Below, piece by piece: positions 1 through 5,674 of a stretch of DNA of 5,694 nucleotides. Numbering within the stretch: the stretch's first letter is position 1; every line of letters begins with the position of its first letter. A program made the translations under genes and the position numbers. The notes below the pieces were generated by a model that saw only the letters and a program-made list of their open reading frames with translations, had not been told where the DNA came from and searched no databases. The stretch comes from SAR202 cluster bacterium (GTDB lineage Bacteria > Chloroflexota > Dehalococcoidia > UBA3495): contig VFHG01000378.1 in the NCBI GenBank assembly GCA_009392075.1, forward strand, positions 1-5,694. Reading direction: 5' to 3'.

Positions 1-219
1 AGCGGTTCATGGCAGGTGCTGCCCATATTTAAAATCATCCAGAAAGAGGGCAGTATCAGCGACGATGAAATGTACCGGGTGTTTAACATGGGCCTAGGGA
101 TGGTGGCGGTCTGTCCCGAAGACAATGTCGTCAATGTCCTTGAACACTTGCCCGACGCGATGGTCATCGGCAAGATGATTCCGCAAGGTAACGGCGAACA
201 GGTAGTCTTCAGGGGATAA
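1..219 (+). CDS. purM: Phosphoribosylformylglycinamidine cyclo-ligase (AIR synthase), C-terminal fragment
   Basis: The last 72 residues of PurM; the gene enters from the left edge, so its start lies outside the window. PurM is a cytosolic enzyme that uses ATP to close formylglycinamidine ribonucleotide into 5-aminoimidazole ribonucleotide, step five of de novo purine synthesis. The open frame begins at base 1 and reads SGSWQVLPIFKIIQ, then the conserved tail signature EMYRVFNMGLGMV (about residues 38-50 of the fragment), and ends GEQVVFRG before TAA at 217-219. This matches the end of the C-terminal AIR-synthase-related domain; full-length PurM is usually about 340-350 residues. The GTG at 16 is an internal valine codon, not a start. 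purH follows after 51 bases on the same strand, which supports a purine operon. The identification rests on family motifs recalled from memory and is confident. Confidence 0.93.
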   Translation, partial: SGSWQVLPIFKIIQKEGSISDDEMYRVFNMGLGMVAVCPEDNVVNVLEHLPDAMVIGKMIPQGNGEQVVFRG

Positions 220-260
220 GCGCCCCCTAATTAATCACGAAAGAATCAAAAGGGTAAGAC

Positions 261-267
261 GGAGAGG
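261..267 (+). promoter_or_regulatory. Ribosome binding site for purH (supports TTG start)
   Basis: GGAGAGG ends 3 bases before the TTG at 271, and its GGAG core is 6 bases upstream of it. The protein reads as a normal PurH N-terminus ([11 protein letters not shown]) directly from this TTG, and there is no ATG or GTG nearby that keeps the conserved start. Confidence 0.75.
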
Positions 268-270
268 AAG

Positions 271-1800
271 TTGAAAGCACTGCTCAGCGTCTATGACAAG
301 ACTGGGATCGTGGAATTCTCCCAGAAGGTTTCTGCTGCCGGTTACGAACTGATCAGCACCGGCGGCACCCACCGTACGTTATCTGAGGAAGGCGGCCTCA
401 ACGTTAGCCAGGTAGCCGATGTCACCGGGTCGCCCGAGATCCTGGACGGCCGGGTCAAGACCCTTCATCCGACCATCTACGCCGGACTGCTGGCCAGGCG
501 CGATTCTCCGGACCACATGGGGGAACTGAAGGACCTGAACATCGACACCATTGACCTCGTGGTGGTTAATCTTTACCCCTTCGTCGAGACCATCAGCAAG
601 GCGGACGTAACGCTGGCCGACGCCTTGGAGAACATCGACATCGGCGGGCCGACGATGCTGCGAGCCGCCTCCAAGAATTTCCCTTCCGTGGCCGTGGTCG
701 TTGACCCGGCTGACTATGGCTGGGTAGGAGAGAAACTGGCCAACGGTGGACTAACAGTCGAAGACCGCCGAGGGCTAGCAGGCAAGGCCTTCCATCATGT
801 ATCCACCTACGATTCCGCTGTAACGGGCTATCTGCTGGGCAACGACAGCGGGGGCGAGGAGTTACCCGAATCTCTGACCATCTCTCTGACAAAGATCTCC
901 GGCTTGAGGTACGGCGAGAACCCGCATCAGAGCGGGGCGCTCTACTCTGAGTCCAGCACCCCGGTCGGGATGGCCGGTGCCCGTCAGTTGCACGGCAGAG
1001 ACCTCTCATATAACAACCTGATGGACGCTGACGCCGCCTGGCGGACCGCCTCCGACTTCCCAGACACCACCGTTTCCGTGGTGAAGCATGCCAACTCTTG
1101 CGGTCTGGCTAGCAGGGACGATATCGCCGAGGCCTATTTAAAGGCTTACGAGGGCGATACCGTGAGCGCTTTTGGCGGCATCGTGGCTTTCAACCGCACC
1201 GTCACCGCCGCTGCAGCTGAGGCCATGGAGCCGGTGTTCTACGAGGTGGTCATCGCCCCGGACTACGAACCGGCGGCGCTGGAGATACTGCAGAAAAAGC
1301 GGAACCTAAGAATCTTGGCTATCGACAAGCAACCTGAAACACCTGCCTACGATCTCCGACCGATCACCGGCGGCATCTTGGTACAGACCGCCGACGCCAT
1401 CGCCGAAGACCCGGCGAGATGGACCGTCGCCACCCAGCGACAACCAACCAAGAATGAGATGAAAGACTTGGCCTTCGCCTGGAAGGCTGCCAAGCACATC
1501 AAGTCCAATGCAATCGTGTTCGCCAAGGATCTGGCACTAGTAGGCATGGGGGCCGGCCAGCCCAACCGGGTCGTCAGCGTTCATCTCTCGCAGCGAGCCT
1601 CAGGAGACAACGCCAAGGGCTCGGTGCTGGCGTCGGACGCTTTCTTTCCCTTCGCCGACAACATCGAACTGGCCGCTGAAGCCGGAATCACTGCCATCGT
1701 GCAGCCGGGCGGGTCGATACGCGACGATGAGGTCATAGCTGCCGCCGACAAGGCTGGGTTGGCTATGGTGTTCACCGGCGTCCGCCACTTCAGGCATTAG
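271..1800 (+). CDS. purH: Bifunctional AICAR transformylase / IMP cyclohydrolase
   Basis: PurH catalyses the last two steps of IMP synthesis in the cytosol: 10-formyl-tetrahydrofolate formylates AICAR to FAICAR, which is then closed to IMP. At 509 residues from a TTG start it is a normal full length. The N-terminal MGS-like cyclohydrolase domain (about 1-190) shows [11 protein letters not shown] at 6-16, the phosphate-binding ISTGGT at 28-33 and DGRVKTLHP at 59-67, with Lys63 at the usual catalytic position. The transformylase domain follows, with YGENPHQ at 214-220, [13 protein letters not shown] from 245, VKHANSCG at 271-278 (catalytic Lys272-His273), [25 protein letters not shown] at 411-420, and a C-terminus with FFPFADNIE and [12 protein letters not shown]. 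Ser276 stands where the KHxNPxG motif usually has proline; everything else looks functional. It lies downstream of purM and 33 bases before the glycosyltransferase, probably in one transcript. Confidence 0.97.
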   Translation: MKALLSVYDKTGIVEFSQKVSAAGYELISTGGTHRTLSEEGGLNVSQVADVTGSPEILDGRVKTLHPTIYAGLLARRDSPDHMGELKDLNIDTIDLVVVNLYPFVETISKADVTLADALENIDIGGPTMLRAASKNFPSVAVVVDPADYGWVGEKLANGGLTVEDRRGLAGKAFHHVSTYDSAVTGYLLGNDSGGEELPESLTISLTKISGLRYGENPHQSGALYSESSTPVGMAGARQLHGRDLSYNNLMDADAAWRTASDFPDTTVSVVKHANSCGLASRDDIAEAYLKAYEGDTVSAFGGIVAFNRTVTAAAAEAMEPVFYEVVIAPDYEPAALEILQKKRNLRILAIDKQPETPAYDLRPITGGILVQTADAIAEDPARWTVATQRQPTKNEMKDLAFAWKAAKHIKSNAIVFAKDLALVGMGAGQPNRVVSVHLSQRASGDNAKGSVLASDAFFPFADNIELAAEAGITAIVQPGGSIRDDEVIAAADKAGLAMVFTGVRHFRH

Positions 1801-1833
1801 ACGAGTAGGCGCGGCTAGCAAGGAAAAAGAGGG

Positions 1834-2580
1834 TTGGGCGCTACTGTTGACATAACCATTCCCGTTTTCAACGAGGAAGAGGTCCTGCCACGCACGATTG
1901 CTGCCTTGACCGAATTCTTAGAGCGCAATCTGTCGTCCAACCCATGGCAGGTAACCATCGCCGACAACGCCTCAACCGACAGCACCCAGGCAGTCTCTGA
2001 AATGCTCTGCCGCAAGCATCCCGGCGTCAACTATCTCCGCATCCCGCAAAAAGGCCGGGGCCGGGCTCTGCGCACCGCTTGGCTGGACAGTCAGGCCGAC
2101 ATCGTCAGCTATATGGACGCCGACCTCTCCACCGACCTATCTCACTTCCCTCAGCTTATTTCGGCCTTAGAGGCCGGGAGCCACATCGCCGTTGGCAGCC
2201 GGCTGAGCAAGGAGTCACAGGTCAGGCGCGGTTTCAAGCGGGAGTTGATCTCCAGGGGCTATAACCTGCTAATCAACGCCATGTTCTTAACGGGCCTGCC
2301 CGACGCCCAGTGCGGCTTCAAGGCTCTCACTCGTGCCACGGCCGAGGCCATCGTGCCCAGCATCGAGAACAACAACTGGTTTTTCGACACCGAGTTGCTG
2401 CTCATCGCCGCCAAACGCGGGTTCAACATCGCCTCGGTGCCAGTGAAATGGATCGACGACCCGGCCAGCACGGTCAACGTAATCAACACCGCCAAAGAGG
2501 ATTTTAAGGGCCTGCTGCGGCTTCGGTTCGGCGGCGTTCCACACGTACTAAGGCCGGTCCCTCTTTCCCGCGACCTGTGA
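1834..2580 (+). CDS. GT2 family glycosyltransferase, dolichyl/polyprenyl-phosphate sugar transferase-like
   Basis: A 248-residue GT-A fold glycosyltransferase of family 2. It resembles the dolichyl-phosphate glucosyltransferase (ALG5) / dolichyl-phosphate mannosyltransferase (DPM1) group, which moves a sugar from a nucleotide sugar to a polyprenyl phosphate at the inner membrane face. Visible motifs are VDITIPVFNEEEVLP at 5-19, IADNASTD at 42-49, KGRGRALRTAW at 73-83, the metal-binding DxD as MDADLSTD at 94-101, VGSRL at 120-124, the subgroup motif DAQCGFK at 157-163, WFFDTEL at 182-188 and VPVKWIDDP at 202-210. The protein ends soon after the catalytic domain, with no evident membrane helix. 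The start is TTG at 1834, with AGAGGG directly adjacent and AAGGA about 9 bases upstream; the conserved strand begins at residue 5, so little is missing. Acceptor and sugar cannot be told from the sequence. Its place 33 bases after purH suggests co-transcription, not a purine role. Confidence 0.88.
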   Translation: MGATVDITIPVFNEEEVLPRTIAALTEFLERNLSSNPWQVTIADNASTDSTQAVSEMLCRKHPGVNYLRIPQKGRGRALRTAWLDSQADIVSYMDADLSTDLSHFPQLISALEAGSHIAVGSRLSKESQVRRGFKRELISRGYNLLINAMFLTGLPDAQCGFKALTRATAEAIVPSIENNNWFFDTELLLIAAKRGFNIASVPVKWIDDPASTVNVINTAKEDFKGLLRLRFGGVPHVLRPVPLSRDL

Positions 2581-2620
2581 TCATCGGCGATCCTTATCTT
2601 ATGGGACCAATTTGCCTTCT

Positions 2621-2625
2621 AGGAG
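2621..2625 (+). promoter_or_regulatory. Ribosome binding site deciding the SDR start
   Basis: AGGAG lies 7 bases before ATG at 2633. A longer in-frame reading begins at TTG 2612, but it would place this Shine-Dalgarno sequence inside the gene and add seven residues ahead of the typical MELGLKGKHVIVTGG start. ATG 2633 is therefore preferred. Confidence 0.85.
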
Positions 2626-2632
2626 AATTCCA

Positions 2633-3427
2633 ATGGAACTGGGTCTAAAGGGTAAACACGTCATCGTCACCGGTGGCGGTACCAACATCGGCCGCGCCAT
2701 CGTCCACGCCTTCGCGGCTGAAGGTTCGCGGATATCCATCGCCGAGTTAGTGCCCAGCCAAGGCGAGATCGTTGCCGGAGAGGTGGCGGCCATGGATACG
2801 GGCGCCGTGGTGAACGTCGTCCCCACGGACGTCACCGACCCGGAGAAAGTGGCCACCATGATCGAGGTAGCCATCTCCGAGTTTGGACCAGTGGACGTTC
2901 TGGTGAACAACGTGGGCTGGACCGTCGACCGGCTGTTCATGGAAAAGCCAAGGAACGAATGGGAGCGGGAGGTCCAGGTGAACCTCTGGGGAGCCATCAA
3001 CTGCATCCACGCCGTGCTGCCGGGGATGATCGAGAAAGAGGCCGGGGCTATCGTTTGCATCAGCTCCGACGCTGGACGGATGGGCGAATACCGGGAGGCA
3101 GTCTATTCCGCCTGCAAGGCCGGGGTGATCGCCCTGAGCAAGTCGGTGGCCAGGGAGACCGGGCGCTACGGATTACGCCTAAACGTGGTGTGCCCCGGGT
3201 TGGTAGTTCCTCCAGAAGACGAGTCCATCAGCGAAGAGAGCATGTGGACGGAGATGCGAGGCATCTTCACAGAGGATGTTCGAGAGAAGGTGGAGAGAAA
3301 TTATCTATTCCGCCGCATGGGTACGGCGCAGGAAGTAGCTAACGCAGTAGTTTTCTTAGCCTCTGACGCGGCAAGTTTCATCACTGGGCAGACACTGAGC
3401 GTCAGCGGTGGATATACGATGATGTAA
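2633..3427 (+). CDS. Classical short-chain dehydrogenase/reductase (SDR), NAD(P)-dependent
   Basis: A 264-residue cytosolic SDR, near the usual length for classical members such as FabG-like reductases and hydroxyacyl-CoA dehydrogenases. The Rossmann glycine motif is TGGGTNIG at 13-20. Glu38 sits at the end of the second strand, where an acidic residue normally favours NAD(H) over NADP(H). The cofactor-stabilising NNVG is at 92-95 (usually NNAG). The catalytic tetrad is visible as Asn117, Ser145, Tyr158 and Lys162 (YSACK), with serine-tyrosine spacing equal to that of FabG. CPG at about 187-189 and a C-terminal GQTLSVSGGY complete the fold. The loop after CPG, with PPEDESISEESMW, is the variable substrate lid, so the substrate is unknown; an alcohol/ketone or hydroxyacyl-CoA interconversion is likely. 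It follows the glycosyltransferase by 52 bases and is probably the last gene of the unit, ahead of the stem-loop at 3502. Confidence 0.9.
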   Translation: MELGLKGKHVIVTGGGTNIGRAIVHAFAAEGSRISIAELVPSQGEIVAGEVAAMDTGAVVNVVPTDVTDPEKVATMIEVAISEFGPVDVLVNNVGWTVDRLFMEKPRNEWEREVQVNLWGAINCIHAVLPGMIEKEAGAIVCISSDAGRMGEYREAVYSACKAGVIALSKSVARETGRYGLRLNVVCPGLVVPPEDESISEESMWTEMRGIFTEDVREKVERNYLFRRMGTAQEVANAVVFLASDAASFITGQTLSVSGGYTMM

Positions 3428-3471
3428 GCTCGGCGTGGAACTGCGATAATACGCACTCCTTCTGCACACCG

Positions 3472-3496
3472 TTTGTTCAGGGTCGCTGAAGGCAAA
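3472..3496. other. Small imperfect stem-loop downstream of the SDR gene
   Basis: TTTG and TTCAG (3472-3480) can pair with CTGAA (3486-3490) and CAAA (3493-3496), with a 5-base loop and a two-base GG bulge. It lies 44 bases after the SDR stop and just before the larger hairpin. It may be a minor part of the transcription end, but a stem this short could easily be chance. Confidence 0.25.
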
Positions 3497-3501
3497 GAAT
3501 A

Positions 3502-3541
3502 ATAGAGGCGGTTTAGGATTTTTATCCCAAACCGCCTCTAT
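3502..3541. terminator. Strong stem-loop in convergent gap, probable bidirectional terminator
   Basis: The arms at 3502-3519 and 3524-3541 form an 18-bp stem with one A-C mismatch and a TTTT loop. The core arm is TAGAGGCGGTTT against AAACCGCCTCTA. It lies between the end of the SDR gene (3427, + strand) and the end of the - strand gene (3569), where a shared terminator is expected. The T-tract after it is weak on both strands (TATTAGAT on +, ATTATTCTTT on -), so rho-independent function is likely but not certain. The rest of the 141-base gap shows nothing else except a smaller stem-loop at 3472-3496. Confidence 0.7.
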
Positions 3542-3568
3542 ATTAGATCAGGAAGAAGCTCTGATTTC

Positions 3569-4468
3569 TTAAAGAGCCGCTACTTGCTCTCGCAAAGATT
3601 CCAGCTCATCGATCAATTGTGCCTTGGTCTTTCGTTGATCATTCGCGGTGGGTTGGGAACCTTTGTTCTCGGCCACCAATTCGAATGCTCGTCGTTCGAT
3701 CTCAGGCATCATAGATTGGAGTAAGCTTTCATCCACGTCATTAGCCACCGTTGGGTAACCGGCTCGATCAATCATTTTCCTAATGTTACCGGCTTTGAAC
3801 TGGTCAATAGTCCACCTCAACGTTTCACCAGAGGTAGTAGTGTCCCAATATATTCGTATGTCTTGATTCCTAGGGCCGTAGTGATAATGTGGCCCGCTAT
3901 CAAAGCAATCAAACGCCAGTAATTCCACGTTCTGTCCAGCGATGTCTGTTAACACGTGGATCGCTAAGCCTTCGCTATTTATCTGCGGTAGTAAGCGGTA
4001 TTCAAGACCGATACGGATGTTACCAACAGCAAATACATCGCTGTCTAGCATTCGCTCGAATTTGTGAGTGACTGTCCGGCGCTCATTGGAAATCAAGTGT
4101 CGGCCCTTAGATTCGACTTCTGCTAGAACCGATGCTGACACAGGATAAGCCTTAATCTTGGCGGCTAGTTCATCGTAACCAGACCGCTCGACCATAGTGG
4201 AAAGATTGTTCCTAAGGTTGTCCATAGTCCAACCAAACGGAGTTCCACATGTAGTTTTGTCCAAGAACAGACGGATATTGTGGTTCTCGGGACCGTAATG
4301 ATAGTGTGGAGCCTGGTCGAAGCAGTCGAACCTTAAGATCTCTGTATCATCACCGTCAATCTTAGAATATACCTGTAAACATAGACCCTGATCATCCATT
4401 ATCTCTTGCCGGTAGCTCATCGCAAACTCTACTGAGCCGCCGTCTATCGTCGTACTCCCTTTCTCCAT
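3569..4468 (-). CDS. Uncharacterised protein with two tandem PHYHYGP modules and a C-terminal coiled coil
   Basis: I cannot name a function for this 299-residue protein. It has no signal peptide or membrane helix, so it is probably cytosolic. Two copies of one module fill most of it (about 12-98 and 150-238). Both contain FDCFDxxPHYHYGPxNxxIR (47-66 and 186-205), then DxTTxGxxxxWTxD (70-83 and 209-222) and a module-ending RxGY (95-98 and 235-238). The paired His (55/57 and 194/196), Cys (49/188) and Asp residues suggest a ligand or metal site, but that is inference. The linker (99-149) and the segment after the second module look helical. The last 20 residues (TKAQLIDELESLREQVAAL) form a charged coiled coil like the linkers seen next to PAS domains in sensor proteins. 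The start at ATG 4468 is set by AGGAGG six bases upstream; an ATG at 4507 in the same frame lacks one. GC is near 45% in sampled lines against about 60% in the neighbours, which hints at a different history. It is monocistronic, facing away from the LLM gene. Confidence 0.85.
   Translation of the reverse strand: MEKGSTTIDGGSVEFAMSYRQEIMDDQGLCLQVYSKIDGDDTEILRFDCFDQAPHYHYGPENHNIRLFLDKTTCGTPFGWTMDNLRNNLSTMVERSGYDELAAKIKAYPVSASVLAEVESKGRHLISNERRTVTHKFERMLDSDVFAVGNIRIGLEYRLLPQINSEGLAIHVLTDIAGQNVELLAFDCFDSGPHYHYGPRNQDIRIYWDTTTSGETLRWTIDQFKAGNIRKMIDRAGYPTVANDVDESLLQSMMPEIERRAFELVAENKGSQPTANDQRKTKAQLIDELESLREQVAAL
3755..4021 (-). repeat. Second copy of the PHYHYGP protein module
   Basis: Encodes residues 150-238 of the - strand protein. 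It aligns with residues 12-98 at an offset of 138-140 with only short gaps. Shared positions include Tyr-Arg near the start, a Gly-Leu pair, FDCFD, PHYHYGP (bases 3872-3892), IR, TT-G, WT-D and R-GY. The DNA of the two copies differs at many synonymous sites, so the duplication is old, not a recent tandem copy. Confidence 0.85.
4175..4435 (-). repeat. First copy of the PHYHYGP protein module
   Basis: Encodes residues 12-98 of the - strand protein, with its PHYHYGP core at bases 4289-4309. Compared with the second copy it has Cys74 where that copy has Ser213, and a one-residue-shorter segment before MVERSGY. Both copies keep the core motif intact, so neither looks degenerate. Confidence 0.85.
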
Positions 4469-4474
4469 GACATC

Positions 4475-4480
4475 CCTCCT
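4475..4480 (-). promoter_or_regulatory. Perfect Shine-Dalgarno deciding the start of the PHYHYGP protein
   Basis: AGGAGG on the - strand ends six bases before ATG at 4468. The upstream in-frame ATG (4507) has no purine-rich site before it, and its 13 extra residues do not resemble the module, so 4468 is taken as the start. Confidence 0.9.
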
Positions 4481-4496
4481 ATTTTCGCCTTTTGCC

Positions 4497-4525
4497 AAAA
4501 AGCACATTCTGATTTTGCAGTGTGC
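4497..4525 (-). promoter_or_regulatory. Possible attenuator-like hairpin in the leader of the PHYHYGP gene
   Basis: On the - strand, GCACA-CTG (4525-4518) can pair with CAG-TGTGC (4511-4502, with an AA bulge) around a 6-base loop, followed at once by TTTTT (4501-4497). GCCA at 4530-4527 could add outer pairs with TGGC at 4497-4494, competing with the T-run. The hairpin lies between the predicted transcription start and the Shine-Dalgarno. The stem is only 8 bp and bulged, so a regulatory role is tentative. Confidence 0.25.
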
Positions 4526-4543
4526 CTGGCGGAAGTTCCAAGG

Positions 4544-4571
4544 ATTATAGCATGTGTACAGTACTCCGCAA
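4544..4571 (-). promoter_or_regulatory. Predicted extended -10 promoter for the PHYHYGP gene
   Basis: On the - strand, a consensus TATAAT (4549-4544) is preceded by TG-C, giving an extended -10. A weak -35, TTGCGG (4571-4566), lies 16 bases upstream. Transcription would start near 4537, leaving a leader of about 70 bases before ATG 4468. A short palindrome, GTAC-A-GTAC (4556-4564), sits inside the spacer and could be an operator. Confidence 0.6.
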
Positions 4572-4583
4572 ATGGCCTCAGTT

Positions 4584-4612
4584 TTGTCCGGCGGCGTGCG
4601 CGGGTTTATACT
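4584..4612 (+). promoter_or_regulatory. Predicted sigma-70-type promoter for the LLM oxidoreductase gene
   Basis: TTGTCC (4584-4589) and TATACT (4607-4612) are separated by 17 bases and match the -35 and -10 consensus at 4 and 5 of 6 positions. Transcription would begin near 4619, about 80 bases before TTG 4698. Its -35 is 12 bases from that of the opposing promoter, so one regulator could reach both. Confidence 0.45.
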
Positions 4613-4684
4613 CCCCTGACGCTACGTGCCCTCACACGCCGAATTATCTTTTTACAAAATCCACCACAACCCCTCAGCAACGTT

Positions 4685-4689
4685 GGAGG
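4685..4689 (+). promoter_or_regulatory. Ribosome binding site deciding the LLM oxidoreductase start
   Basis: GGAGG ends eight bases before TTG at 4698. A longer in-frame reading from GTG 4626 adds 24 residues that do not look like the family and has no comparable site, whereas TTG 4698 gives the expected MEIGLSIP beginning. Confidence 0.8.
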
Positions 4690-4697
4690 CATTAGAT

Positions 4698-5636
4698 TTG
4701 GAAATCGGACTTTCGATACCCCGGATACCCGACGTGCCGGGCTTGAGGCGATTCGTTGAGACGGCAGAAGCGTTGGGCTTTGAGTCGGTCTTGGCCGGCG
4801 ACCATATCGTCCTGCCAACCGAAGGCACCAACCAGTATCCCTACACCAGCGATGGGTCGTTCTCCCGACCGTCAGACGAACCGTTCCTGGAGACTATGAC
4901 GTTGCTGGGGTTCCTGGCGGCCTGCACCAGCCGGATCAAGCTAGGCAGCACGGTGATCATCCTGCCCTACCGCAACCCGGTGGTCCAGGCCAAGATGTTC
5001 GCGTCGCTGGATGTTTTGACCGGCGGCCGCATCATTTGCGGCGTGGGAGTGGGCTGGCTGGAGAAAGAGTTCCAGATCCTGGGATTGGACTACCACCAAC
5101 GCGGCGCGATGACCGACGAGTTCTTGGGGATCATGCAAGCGCTCTGGAGCCAGCCTAACCCGGAGTTCCACGGCAAGTATTACAGCATCGACGGAATCCA
5201 ATTCGAGCCCAAGCCGGTCCAACAGCCGGGGATACCTGTCTGGGTTGGGGGGCATACCAAAGCAGCCCTGCGCAGAACCGCCAGATACGGCAGTTGCTGG
5301 CACACCACACGACAGACACCGGAATTCGTGGCCGAAAACCTCCCCTACCTTCGGGAGCGCGTCGAGAAAGAGGGACGCGTCCAATCTGAGGTCACTGTCT
5401 CGCTGAAGCGCAGCCTCCATTTCACCGACATGGGTCTGGGTGAAGGTGGTTACGTGAGAAGTGGCGGCTCTCTGGTGGCCACCACCCAAGAGGTTATCGA
5501 CGACCTGGGGGCTTGTCAGGAGATCGGGATTGACCAACTGACCTACGACTTCAGGGTGGAGAGCCTGCCTGACTGCATCAAGGTGATGGAGCACCTGGCT
5601 GACAAGGTTTTGCCGGTGGCTCGGAGATTGGGTTAG
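4698..5636 (+). CDS. Luciferase-like (LLM class) probable F420-dependent oxidoreductase
   Basis: A 312-residue TIM-barrel protein of the bacterial luciferase-like family, close to the Rv2161c-type group of probable F420-dependent oxidoreductases. Such enzymes use reduced F420 (or FMN) for hydride transfer in the cytosol; the substrate here is unknown. Visible landmarks are the first strand EIGLSIP at 2-8, AEALGFESVLAGDHIVLP at 23-40 (the GDH at 34-36 replaces the common ADH), LETMTLLGFLAACTSRIKLGSTVIILPYRNPVVQAK at 64-99, LDVLTGGRIICGVGVGWLEKEF at 104-125 and PVWVGGHTKAALRRTARYGSCWH from about 180. All core elements are present and the length is normal. The TTG start is supported by GGAGG eight bases upstream and by the position of the first strand. 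FMN-using family members are not excluded. It is read divergently from the PHYHYGP gene; no gene follows within the window. Confidence 0.9.
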   Translation: MEIGLSIPRIPDVPGLRRFVETAEALGFESVLAGDHIVLPTEGTNQYPYTSDGSFSRPSDEPFLETMTLLGFLAACTSRIKLGSTVIILPYRNPVVQAKMFASLDVLTGGRIICGVGVGWLEKEFQILGLDYHQRGAMTDEFLGIMQALWSQPNPEFHGKYYSIDGIQFEPKPVQQPGIPVWVGGHTKAALRRTARYGSCWHTTRQTPEFVAENLPYLRERVEKEGRVQSEVTVSLKRSLHFTDMGLGEGGYVRSGGSLVATTQEVIDDLGACQEIGIDQLTYDFRVESLPDCIKVMEHLADKVLPVARRLG

Positions 5637-5674
5637 GCTGGTTCCGCTACTGATATGGCCCTCTAGAAACGCGG

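Noticed and set aside
593..1009. 138-residue open frame on the - strand inside purH
   Set aside because: It is antisense to a complete, motif-rich PurH, is arginine/proline-rich with no recognisable domain, and reflects the high GC of the gene.
2599..3060. 153-residue open frame on the - strand over the SDR gene
   Set aside because: It is a Ser/Thr/Met-rich antisense shadow of the SDR reading frame with no domain.
4469..4507. 13-residue N-terminal extension of the PHYHYGP protein from ATG 4507
   Set aside because: There is no Shine-Dalgarno before it, it would cross the AGGAGG used by ATG 4468, and its residues do not match the module.
4520..4759. 79-residue + strand frame crossing the divergent promoter region
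   Set aside because: It overlaps both predicted promoters and the LLM start in another frame, and shows no domain or ribosome binding site.
4941..5594. 217-residue open frame on the - strand inside the LLM gene
   Set aside because: It mirrors codons of an intact oxidoreductase with clear family motifs; the antisense product has low-complexity His/Leu/Val-rich sequence and no convincing ribosome binding site.
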